From Candidatus Doudnabacteria bacterium (GTDB lineage Bacteria > Patescibacteriota > Doudnabacteria > UBA920): DNA of 7,787 bases. Shown piece by piece: positions 1-5,967 of the stretch (position 1 is the stretch's first letter; every line of letters begins with the position of its first letter). A program made the position numbers and the translations under genes. The DNA lies in the NCBI GenBank assembly GCA_016788805.1, contig JAEUSE010000035.1:1-7787 (forward strand). Direction: 5' to 3'. The notes beneath the pieces are model-generated. The model searched no databases. It was not told where the DNA came from and saw only the letters and a program-made list of their open reading frames with translations.

Positions 1-106
1 TAGCAGCACAGCTGCACCGGAAGGTTTCCTTGCGACCCGCCACAGGCGGGTCTCACCCTGGACTCTACGAGGCCAGGAATTAGAGTCCTCCTAGACGCCA
101 GGACCA
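1..106 (+). ncRNA. Possible 3' part of a structured RNA (unidentified)
   Basis: No open frame explains this stretch, but it is packed with short perfect hairpins: GCAGC-ACA-GCTGC (3-15), AAGG-TTT-CCTT (21-31), GACCCGCC-ACA-GGCGGGTC (34-52) and CCTGG...CCAGG (57-77), or alternatively GGACTCTA/TAGAGTCC (60-67 with 81-88). The segment 28-34 can pair with 99-102 and the bases before it (CCTTGCG with CGCCAGG, 6 of 7), and an ACCA follows at 103-106. The T-loop-like string TTAGAGTCC also occurs in the tRNA-Gly gene of this window. I tested tRNA, tmRNA, RNase P, SRP and 5S readings: a normal D-arm and anticodon arm are missing, the G3-U70 pair of tmRNA is absent, and no conserved RNase P or SRP core is seen. 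It may be the end of a larger RNA that starts outside the window, or a decayed tRNA-like remnant. Strand is inferred from the terminator-like stem that follows. Confidence 0.35.
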
Positions 107-145
107 ATGAAAAAGCCCAGCACAAGGCTGGACTCTTTCATTGGT
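103..145 (+). terminator. Terminator-like stem-loop, probably bidirectional
   Basis: Outer arms ACCAATGAAA (103-112) and TTTCATTGGT (136-145) pair perfectly over 10 bp, and inner CCAGC (117-121) pairs with GCTGG (127-131) around a 5-nt loop. Read on the plus strand it closes the structured region 1-106. Read on the minus strand, AGTCCAGC/GCTGGGCT is followed directly by five T residues, which is the better intrinsic-terminator shape. The end overlaps a perfect 12-bp palindrome TTGGTGCACCAA (141-152). Confidence 0.5.
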
Positions 146-321
146 GCACCAAGTCGAAAAATGTTTCAACGAAATCAGTGGTGAGATAGAGCGGTGGCAA
201 GAAATACTAGCAGTTCCCTATCAGAGGTATCTCGAGAGCTATGATATGCAGTTAATGCCCTCCAGGAGTTTCACGGGGGATTACTAGCCAGTTACTTGTA
301 TAATTGAAGAGGGGTTTATGA
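146..321. other. Intergenic leader region upstream of the kinase operon
   Basis: No convincing open frame or RNA is seen here. The only promoter-like string is TATAAT at 299-304, preceded directly by TG, but no good -35 box sits 16-18 bp upstream. A start about 7 bp downstream of it would leave only around 10 nt of leader and would cut into the ribosome binding site GAAGAGGGG (306-314). The true promoter of the operon may therefore lie elsewhere in this stretch. Confidence 0.35.
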
Positions 322-1203
322 ATGGACAATAATGACGTTATGACTATCATTGGAGCGGGGTACACGATCACCCCTCTTGAGAATGGTGGGCAAAAGCAAG
401 TATTCCATATAACCGATGGCGGCGATCACGATGAAGTGCTGAAATTCGTAAAGATAGAGGAGTTTGACGAGGACGAGGAAGAGATTATCGTACCCCTCAG
501 CAGCGACGAAGAACGTACGCGCCGCGAAGTACGACTGATGTCGTCAGTTACTTCACTGTATCTACCCACGCTAGGCACCATTGGGCTGCGCGAGTACAGC
601 AAGGGAGGCCTAAAGTATCTGGTCTTTTCCGAGCTGTATATAGGAGATAAGTCCGTCAAAGACCTTATACGTGAGGGGTTCTTCAACAATGTGCCCAGGG
701 TCAAGGCGCTTGCTCATGACATCGCAAATGCTCTTGTCGTATATAGTAATTTCGAAGATGGTTTTGTACATCGGGATATAAAGCCCGGCAACGTTGTTTA
801 CAGCAGTACTACAGACAAGTTTGTTTTAATTGATAGCGGTATCCATCTATTGCCCAGTAGCCCAACTATTACCTCAAGCCATGCATTTCTTGGAACCCAG
901 AAATATGCTTCACCAGAACAACTCACGCAAGGCAGGCGTTTTATGGACTCACGATCAGACTTATTCTCGCTAGGTGTCCTCCTGTACGAAGCTGCTGCTG
1001 GGGTGCATCCATTTTATAAGCGCGGCCAAAGCGTTGACATAGGGCTGGAAAATCACATTAATGCCGTGTTTGACCCCATACCAGCTACGTCAGAGATGCA
1101 TGCCTTTACGCCAATACTCGAAAGAATGCTTACGAAACACGCTCACACTAGATATACAACGCCAGAAGATTTATTATTAGATATAGAAGGAGTTGAGGGA
1201 TGA
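322..1203 (+). CDS. Soluble Ser/Thr protein kinase (Hanks type)
   Basis: Eukaryotic-like protein kinase, expected to phosphorylate Ser/Thr on proteins in the cytoplasm; no membrane segment or extra domain follows the catalytic domain. Seen: a weak glycine loop (GGQKQVF, residues 22-28), the likely ATP lysine in VLKFVK (K41 or K44), a C-helix Glu (E69 in RREV), the catalytic loop HRDIKPGN (150-157, with D152, K154, N157), a metal-binding D171 in DSG rather than DFG, GTQKYASPE (191-199) as the P+1/APE region, D213 in RSDLFSLG and a late Arg (R277). At 293 residues it is about one bare kinase domain. The set of catalytic residues suggests it is active. An acidic insert (residues 45-64) lies between the ATP lysine and the C helix. 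The start at 322 has a good ribosome site, GAAGAGGGG, 7 nt upstream. The stop overlaps the next start by 4 bp (ATGA), so it is the first gene of an operon. The target is unknown; the co-transcribed proteins are obvious candidates. Confidence 0.93.
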   Translation: MDNNDVMTIIGAGYTITPLENGGQKQVFHITDGGDHDEVLKFVKIEEFDEDEEEIIVPLSSDEERTRREVRLMSSVTSLYLPTLGTIGLREYSKGGLKYLVFSELYIGDKSVKDLIREGFFNNVPRVKALAHDIANALVVYSNFEDGFVHRDIKPGNVVYSSTTDKFVLIDSGIHLLPSSPTITSSHAFLGTQKYASPEQLTQGRRFMDSRSDLFSLGVLLYEAAAGVHPFYKRGQSVDIGLENHINAVFDPIPATSEMHAFTPILERMLTKHAHTRYTTPEDLLLDIEGVEG

Positions 1204-2384
1204 TATTGGCACAACACGGTCACGCCGCTTCAGACCGAGTGGAAAAGGGATTGCAAGATACCAGTATCGATGGTGTTATTATTAGCGCGTCTAACGTAAA
1301 GCCCGGTGATGTAGCGACTAAAATAAAAGCCATACGTGCTTCATCGTCTACGGCTGAGATATATTTCGATCCTGAATATTATGCGAATTTCATAGATAAG
1401 GCCGACAAGTACGGTAAGCTCTCAGATTATGATTATTTCTTACAGCCGAAAGCACTTAGCGGTCTCGCATCGCCAAAGACCCTGCTCAACGTCACGAAGA
1501 CCGTACTGGACCTACAGGCGGGATGGGGCCTAAAGAAGCTCATATCGCCATCAATTGAAATTCCTACGTTTGGGAGTGCCCACGAGTCATACTCACTATC
1601 TCTACTAAATAGCTCTATAGAGTACGTCGAAGATAGCTTTCAAGATAAGGAGCTATATGGGACGATCTTAATCAATGAGAATGCCTTCAATGATTTGTCC
1701 CGCATGGCAGACTTTCTAGATGCAATCACCCGTCTAAAGGGCATTAAGGGCTTTTACATAGTTGCTGACCGCACGGGTAGCACAAGAGCATTCTGGGATA
1801 ACCCTCAGAACCTAGCAGCATATATGTATGTCATCAATGCTCTCACGCTAAACAAGAAGGAAGTAATCCTGGGATATTGTGACGGTACCGCGCTGCTTGG
1901 GCTTGCAATGGGCGCAAAGCATGCTGGTGTCGGTTGGTGGCAGAATAGTACCAACTTTACAAAGAAACGGTTTATTAAGAGCGGTGGTAGGCGCCGGAAG
2001 CAATATTACTCAAAGCAGCTCATGAACTCCATCTACGTCGACGGAGAACTATCAGTACTTGTTGATAGAGGCTATGCCGATGTTATAGCAAATTCCACAA
2101 AGTACGATAAGGATTTCTCACAAGACCCTCTTAACGAGCAATGGTCCGATGAGCAGGCAATCCTACACAGGTGGGCAGCAATGAAAGCAACGGCTGATCT
2201 TGTCATGGCGGAGCTTGATACTGGCAGTCGCCTCTCAAAATTGGAGACTGAATTAAAAAATGCAAGAATAATCTACAGGGACGTATCCAGCCAACTCCCG
2301 GGCGGTTTTGATATCGCTACCGGTCCTAGCAAGGTGGATGTGTGGCTTAACGCCATTAACATTTACAGAACCGGGGTGCTATAA
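1200..2384 (+). CDS. Unrecognised 394-residue alpha/beta protein, possibly TIM-barrel
   Basis: I do not recognise this family. The sequence alternates short hydrophobic strands with helices in a way that suggests an alpha/beta barrel: DGVIISAS (24-31), AEIYFD (52-57), LISPSIEIP (114-122), YGTILINE (153-160), KGFYIVAD (183-190), KEVILGY (220-226), then a glycine-rich stretch GTALLGLAMGAKHAGVGWW (229-247). Strand ends carry polar residues (D57, E120, N159, D190, C227-D228) where a TIM barrel keeps its active site, so an enzyme is plausible, but that is inference. A basic patch GGRRRK (262-267) could contact nucleic acid. The C-terminal part (317-360) looks helical. No signal peptide or membrane segment is seen. 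The start has a strong ribosome site, GAAGGAG (1188-1194 region), inside the end of the kinase gene, and the ATGA overlap with it and the TAATG overlap with the next gene point to translational coupling. A very distant relation to transglycosylase-like barrels is possible but not supported by any motif I can see. Confidence 0.85.
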   Translation: MILAQHGHAASDRVEKGLQDTSIDGVIISASNVKPGDVATKIKAIRASSSTAEIYFDPEYYANFIDKADKYGKLSDYDYFLQPKALSGLASPKTLLNVTKTVLDLQAGWGLKKLISPSIEIPTFGSAHESYSLSLLNSSIEYVEDSFQDKELYGTILINENAFNDLSRMADFLDAITRLKGIKGFYIVADRTGSTRAFWDNPQNLAAYMYVINALTLNKKEVILGYCDGTALLGLAMGAKHAGVGWWQNSTNFTKKRFIKSGGRRRKQYYSKQLMNSIYVDGELSVLVDRGYADVIANSTKYDKDFSQDPLNEQWSDEQAILHRWAAMKATADLVMAELDTGSRLSKLETELKNARIIYRDVSSQLPGGFDIATGPSKVDVWLNAINIYRTGVL

Positions 2385-3094
2385 TGATAATGCTTACAAT
2401 GCTGAAACAAAAAACAGAAGAACAATTTGGTGACGCCTTTATTGGCAGCGACGCGATAGCCAAACTAGTTAGCGGTTCGGGCTACTTTATTCGTGAACTT
2501 GATACATTCCACGGCAGACCCGATGTCGTGCTGTTTGATGCCCAGCCTATCACTGATTTGTCTCTTAGAAATGCTATCCTTGCCTCACCAAGTAGCATGT
2601 CATTTGCCTCAGTTTTTCTTGCGCTGAAAAGCTCAAGGAAATCCCTCGACATTGAGGATATAGCTATGACTGCAGGCATATCACTTTCATATACACATAA
2701 TACTGTCCGAGCTCTTTATAAGGAAGGTCTCCTGATACGGTTAAAGAACGGCAAGTTTAAGTTGCACCCCAACGCAACCATACCCCATACAACAATCGTA
2801 AGTATAGAGTTTAAGCTTCACGACTGGAAAAAGGCACTAAAACAGTCAGTGCGACATCGTGCATTTGCAGACAAGGCCTTTGTAATCATGCCCTCATCTA
2901 AGCGAGAGTTACTTCTTAGCAATATAGACAGTTTTGCAAAATTTGGTATATCTGTCGCCGTATTTGATCCTGTGACAAACTTCTACGAAACGTTACATGA
3001 GTCTAATAGCGATAGACTGTCAGAGGTTAGCTACCTCGATGTACTCGGAAGATCATGGATTAACAATGCTAACCTCGCTCCGGTAGCGGCTTAA
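2384..3094 (+). CDS. PD-(D/E)XK nuclease-like protein with internal winged helix
   Basis: The N-terminal part has RELDTFHGRPDVVLFD (37-52), giving a Glu (E38) and the PD of a nuclease core (P46, D47). A winged helix-turn-helix follows (about 88-122: IEDIAMTAGIS, then a recognition-like helix YTHNTVRALYKEGLL). After it comes SIEFKLHDWKKALKQ (140-154), which matches motif ExK (E142, K144) plus the downstream Gln (Q154) of restriction-endonuclease-like folds, then strands FVIMP (166-170) and ISVAVFD (189-195), typical of the closing part of that fold. So the likely layout is one nuclease fold split by a DNA-binding insert. The role would be DNA (or RNA) binding and cleavage, or binding only if the site is not active. 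It overlaps the gene before it by 1 bp (TAATG) and closes the operon; three in-frame ATG codons (2384, 2390, 2399) compete as start. Its stop directly abuts the stop of the convergent minus-strand gene, with no terminator between. Confidence 0.85.
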   Translation: MIMLTMLKQKTEEQFGDAFIGSDAIAKLVSGSGYFIRELDTFHGRPDVVLFDAQPITDLSLRNAILASPSSMSFASVFLALKSSRKSLDIEDIAMTAGISLSYTHNTVRALYKEGLLIRLKNGKFKLHPNATIPHTTIVSIEFKLHDWKKALKQSVRHRAFADKAFVIMPSSKRELLLSNIDSFAKFGISVAVFDPVTNFYETLHESNSDRLSEVSYLDVLGRSWINNANLAPVAA

Positions 3095-3505
3095 TCAATA
3101 GCAGCTTGGCGGTAGTGTTTCACCAGCGCCATCCATATATTTGATAGTGCTTGGCGCTAATTTTCCACACTGTATTCGCTCATCGCGTTGATTATGGAGC
3201 ACGATTACAAGCGCTATGAGTGGGATGATGACGAGTAACACAAAATAGGTGCTTAGATCCCATCTTGCCCTACTACGGGCTTCCCTTATATCGTACTCAT
3301 ATGTTGAACGTCTAACCCATTTCTCATTAAACTCGATTTCTTCAAGGGCAGCTTTATGATCTGGAGTAATACTTGCTTGAAACTCTGCTTCTGCCTTAGT
3401 ATAGCGCTCATTATCGATGACGCTTTCTTCTTGGGAAGGTTCTGTATAGCCTAGCAATTTATCAGTGGCGGGTCCGTATCCGGATGTTTTCTTTTTCTTG
3501 AACAT
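3095..3505 (-). CDS. Small single-pass membrane protein (136 residues), hypothetical
   Basis: Start chosen at the ATG of 3503-3505, giving MFKKKKTSGYG..., preceded by the purine-rich GAAGAAAGA. The same frame stays open to 3652, but that extension would run through a 12-bp inverted repeat and gives an unlikely leader peptide. The 136-residue form has a basic, charged N-terminal region with a helical, coil-like stretch (about 36-80), one clear membrane helix (about 86-105, YFVLLVIIPLIALVIVL) and a 30-residue tail with two cysteines (113 and 135). Arg-rich residues before the helix suggest the N-terminus is inside and the tail outside. Its family is unknown to me. It is convergent with the kinase/nuclease operon with zero spacing, so the two transcripts probably overlap. 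It may be a partner of the operon (for example a membrane anchor) or just a neighbour. Confidence 0.65.
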   Translation of the reverse strand: MFKKKKTSGYGPATDKLLGYTEPSQEESVIDNERYTKAEAEFQASITPDHKAALEEIEFNEKWVRRSTYEYDIREARSRARWDLSTYFVLLVIIPLIALVIVLHNQRDERIQCGKLAPSTIKYMDGAGETLPPSCY

Positions 3506-3594
3506 TGGTTGTCTTTCTTCGTCAGTAAGCGCGGCAACCAAAAAGCCCGCCGCCAGCGATGGCCGAAGCCACCCACAACCGTTTCCAGCTGTGA

Positions 3595-3639
3595 CCATAC
3601 AGAACAGTGCTCTGACGACGAGCTTATTGTTCTGTATGG
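3595..3639. repeat. 12-bp perfect inverted repeat
   Basis: CCATACAGAACA (3595-3606) and TGTTCTGTATGG (3628-3639) are perfect reverse complements, with an inner GCTC/GAGC pair in the 21-nt spacer. There is no T tract on either side, so it is not a standard terminator. It lies about 90 bp upstream of the start of the membrane protein gene, in its presumed leader. It could be an RNA regulatory hairpin, an operator, or a recombination site. Confidence 0.7.
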
Positions 3640-3743
3640 ATTTATCAACCATGCCGGCGAACCGGTTTAGGTCTAGTAGCTTTGCTACTTATTTCCAAGT
3701 ATACCGAAGTGAAGCACAAAACCCTACACCCCCAGGGTACCAA

Positions 3744-3749
3744 ATTATA
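3744..3749 (-). promoter_or_regulatory. Candidate -10 box for the membrane protein gene
   Basis: TATAAT on the minus strand, with no clear -35 box at the right distance. If used, transcription would start near 3737 and make a leader of about 230 nt that contains AGTAGC-TTT-GCTACT (3675-3689), ACCCT/AGGGT, and the 12-bp inverted repeat at 3595-3639. Confidence 0.3.
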
Positions 3750-3992
3750 CGGTTCAGACTGTACAGTAGTATATTGATCATCCCGAGGGTCCGTTTACAG
3801 ATAATTTTTATAAAAAAATGCTCCAATTATATTTTAATTGTGTGCAGGGATATTACTGAAAATTAGCTCGGCCGTTGGAGCGGAGTGTTAATCCTAGTCC
3901 GTGTGTATATGTAAAAAATAATGAAATTTTATCGTCAGTTTTTGCGGATAATAATGCCGTCACAAATATGCTCGCACCCCTGTAAATTGAGC

Positions 3993-4020
3993 TTTACACA
4001 GCCGAAAAATCTACTACACT
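3993..4020 (+). promoter_or_regulatory. Candidate sigma-70-type promoter for the recombinase unit
   Basis: TTTACA (3993-3998, 5 of 6 to the -35 consensus) and TACACT (4015-4020, 4 of 6 to the -10) are 16 bp apart. It would start transcription near 4027, ahead of the small protein gene and the recombinase. It is judged by eye only. Confidence 0.4.
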
Positions 4021-4131
4021 AGACATCAGCACATTGTCGACATAGATCCATTTCTTCGTTAGCGCGGATTATGACAAGCCATATCCTCACCTTCTCATAA
4101 CGGTAGGGATACGAGGAAGATTGGATAGGCA

Positions 4132-4317
4132 GTGAGCGCAACGGTCAAGAAAGCCGACGCGAGCCAGAGAGAGGCAGCGAAGACGGTCAATATGCGACGC
4201 AAGGAGGATGCCGGGGATCTGGCCTTGCTCATATATGACATATTCAAAGAAAACAATGAAGGTGATAATGTTAATAATGGACAAAACGATGCTAATCAAC
4301 ATAATAACGCGGACTGA
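4132..4317 (+). CDS. Small charged hypothetical protein (61 residues)
   Basis: A frame from GTG at 4132 encodes a highly charged, Asn/Asp/Lys-rich protein with a short amphipathic stretch DAGDLALLIYDIFKEN (26-41). A stop codon sits just upstream in frame (4126-4128), so the start must be GTG 4132 or the internal ATG at 4192, which would leave 41 residues. The ribosome site for GTG is poor (ATAGGCA). It lies 87 bp before the recombinase on the same strand, where recombination directionality or small regulatory proteins of integrative elements often sit, but it has no visible DNA-binding motif, so that role is a guess. It could also be a non-coding frame. Confidence 0.45.
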   Translation: MSATVKKADASQREAAKTVNMRRKEDAGDLALLIYDIFKENNEGDNVNNGQNDANQHNNAD

Positions 4318-4329
4318 TTTTATTGGTTA

Positions 4330-4385
4330 TAGTGGGGGTTTCTGTTGGCTTCGATTAGCAAGCCTTGTCCCAGAAACTCCCGCTA
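4330..4385 (+). repeat. Strong 15-bp hairpin upstream of the recombinase
   Basis: Arms 4330-4344 (TAGTGGGGGTTTCTG) and 4371-4385 (CAGAAACTCCCGCTA) pair over 15 positions with two G-U wobbles, and GGCTT (4347-4351) pairs with AAGCC (4360-4364) inside. It ends about 8 nt before the ribosome site of the recombinase. The following TATTTCTAG is only weakly T-rich, so it may be an attenuator or translation-controlling hairpin, or at DNA level a recombinase-binding repeat. Confidence 0.6.
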
Positions 4386-4404
4386 TTTCTAGTAAGGTGG
4401 TCAT

Positions 4405-5967
4405 ATGGCAAAGCCAATTTTAGCAATCACAAACTGTCGTGTTTCAAGCGACGATCAGCTTAAAAACAACAGCCTAAATAAACAACGCCAATCAGTACTA
4501 GCGGCAGCCGAAAAGCTTGGCGCAACTATTCCAGAAGATGGGCAATGGTCAGGGAGCGTCTCAAGTTTACGAGGCAAAAATGTTAAGCGAAAAGACATCT
4601 TAGCAATGCTCGAGTATTGCAATAAGCATAAGGATGTTAAGTATCTTATTGTTGATGAGCCAGATAGATTTATGCGATCAATAGACGAGGCATATTACAT
4701 TGAAATGCAATTTAAGCTAATAGGCGTGATGGTTTGGTATGCGTCCGATAATGATTTGAACAGTGATCAGCTTCAAGCAAAGCTGATGAAATTCATGAAA
4801 TACTTTGTCGCCGAGGGTAGTAACGAAGAACGCCAAAGGAAGTCAATTAACGGGCAGGTACAAGCACTAAGAGAAGGTCGATATACCTTTCACCCAAAGC
4901 CGGGATATATACGAGGCGAGAGGGTCGGCGTACATGAAATTGACCCCATCCGTGGTCCATTACTTAAAGAAGCAATGCTCTCAATCATTAACAGGATTTC
5001 TACCCCTACTCAGGCTCTCATAGAATTGAACAAGACCGACTTCGTAAAAAGCAGGGCACCCTATAAGATGGATAAGTTTCGTAAGATACTCACAGATCCT
5101 TTCTACTCGGGTGTAGTCGAGAGCAATAAGCAGGTATGCTATCGAAACGAGCAAGGACTGCATGAGCCTCTAATTAGCGCCGCTTATCACAATGAGTTAG
5201 TTAAGATTATGGCTGGTAATCCAAAGAACCAATCCGGGCCACGTAAGAACGGAAATCCGAAATACCCTCTTAACAACCTTATCACTCATGATACGTGTGC
5301 TCACAAGCAATACGGACGGGTTGTGGGAGTTGATATAAACAACGGCAAGAATAAAGCGAAGATTTACGAAAAATATAGGTGCCGTGCGTGTCGGAGCAGC
5401 ATTCCTAGGGAGGATTTACACGCAAAGGTTCAGCGGCGTCTTAATCATGCATTCGTTAGCCAAGAAGGCCTACAGGACCTCCTAGATGCCTTAGAAAAGG
5501 TATGGAGCGACAAAGAGGGGCAGCGTGATCAAGCATCCCACAGACTACGCATTAAAGCGGCAGGTTTAGCTAAAGATATAGAGCGACAAGTTGAGGCGGT
5601 TACCGATCCCGAAAATGCCGTCATACACCAAGAGATACTGCAAGCAATCAAGAAGAAGAAATCTGAGCTCATTGGTATTGAAGCTGAGATAGAGAAACTG
5701 AATAGAGAGGCGGACTACGATAAGCAAAGCTTCTTGCGGTTTGCTTTCGAGTTTACCAATAATATGGGGACGCATTTCCTAAGCACAGAGTTATCAGATG
5801 CGAATAGAAAAAGGTGTAAACAAATCATCTTTCCAGGCGGATTTTATCTTGATACAAATCAAAATGTTTACACCCCCGAAATAAGCCCTCTCATCACCTT
5901 AGCGACAAACAAAAAAGACCTTCCAAAAACTGAAAAGTCTTTTATGGTGCGGGTCAGGGGACTCTAA
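4405..5967 (+). CDS. Large serine recombinase (site-specific integrase)
   Basis: Catalyses site-specific DNA integration and excision through a 5'-phosphoserine intermediate. Seen: an N-terminal resolvase domain with CRVSSDDQ (11-18; catalytic Ser S14, R12), SLNKQ (23-27) and DRFMRS (87-92; R88, R91), then the helix EERQRKSINGQ (141-151). The recombinase domain follows (about 160-270, DPFYSGVVES at 231-240), then a zinc-ribbon-like region with C298, H300 and CRAC (326-329), which lacks the usual first CxxC pair, and a coiled coil (about 365-437). The closing region IIFPGGFYLDTNQNVYT (474-490) is typical of the family. The start has a good site, AAGGTGG, about 6 nt upstream. From residue 503 on, the frame runs through the tRNA-Gly terminator and into the tRNA gene, ending in its T-loop, so the last 18 residues look like an accident of the junction. 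This fits an element integrated at tRNA-Gly. Confidence 0.95.
   Translation: MAKPILAITNCRVSSDDQLKNNSLNKQRQSVLAAAEKLGATIPEDGQWSGSVSSLRGKNVKRKDILAMLEYCNKHKDVKYLIVDEPDRFMRSIDEAYYIEMQFKLIGVMVWYASDNDLNSDQLQAKLMKFMKYFVAEGSNEERQRKSINGQVQALREGRYTFHPKPGYIRGERVGVHEIDPIRGPLLKEAMLSIINRISTPTQALIELNKTDFVKSRAPYKMDKFRKILTDPFYSGVVESNKQVCYRNEQGLHEPLISAAYHNELVKIMAGNPKNQSGPRKNGNPKYPLNNLITHDTCAHKQYGRVVGVDINNGKNKAKIYEKYRCRACRSSIPREDLHAKVQRRLNHAFVSQEGLQDLLDALEKVWSDKEGQRDQASHRLRIKAAGLAKDIERQVEAVTDPENAVIHQEILQAIKKKKSELIGIEAEIEKLNREADYDKQSFLRFAFEFTNNMGTHFLSTELSDANRKRCKQIIFPGGFYLDTNQNVYTPEISPLITLATNKKDLPKTEKSFMVRVRGL
5911..5943 (-). terminator. Intrinsic terminator of tRNA-Gly, inside the recombinase 3' end
   Basis: On the minus strand AAAAGAC (5937-5943) pairs with GTCTTTT (5913-5919), with further pairing CTTTTC/GGAAG inside, followed by T residues. 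It starts directly after the encoded CCA of the tRNA. The stem is symmetrical enough that it might also reduce plus-strand transcription of the recombinase just before its stop codon. Confidence 0.7.

Larger units (their letters stand above)
3660..4131. other. AT-rich intergenic region, no gene seen
   Basis: This stretch of about 470 bases has no credible coding frame. It contains the small hairpin at 3675-3689, an AT-rich patch at 3800-3845 and again at 3910-3955, and the promoter candidates listed separately. It separates the divergent minus-strand membrane protein and plus-strand recombinase units. If the island has an internal regulatory or attachment region, this is a likely place, but no repeat confirms it. 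Confidence 0.5.

Noticed and set aside
28..106. Complete tRNA at the left edge
   Set aside because: Ends can pair 6 of 7 and ACCA follows, but no D-arm, anticodon arm or properly paired T-arm can be drawn; the inner part folds into other hairpins.
318..332. Four-codon upstream frame overlapping the kinase start (ATG at 318)
   Set aside because: Too short to judge; most likely chance, since the ribosome site serves the ATG at 322 equally well.
3506..3652. 49-residue N-terminal extension of the membrane protein
   Set aside because: It would code through the 12-bp inverted repeat, lacks a good ribosome site, and MFKKKK at 3505 is a more typical start.
3465..3866. Open frame on the plus strand (133 residues) across the membrane protein leader
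   Set aside because: It overlaps the better-supported minus-strand gene and the inverted repeat, has low-complexity Ser/Pro-rich composition and no ribosome site or domain pattern.
4208..4423. Second plus-strand frame overlapping the 61-residue gene and the recombinase start
   Set aside because: It is out of frame with the more protein-like small gene, runs through the 15-bp hairpin and over the recombinase ribosome site, and looks like a shadow.
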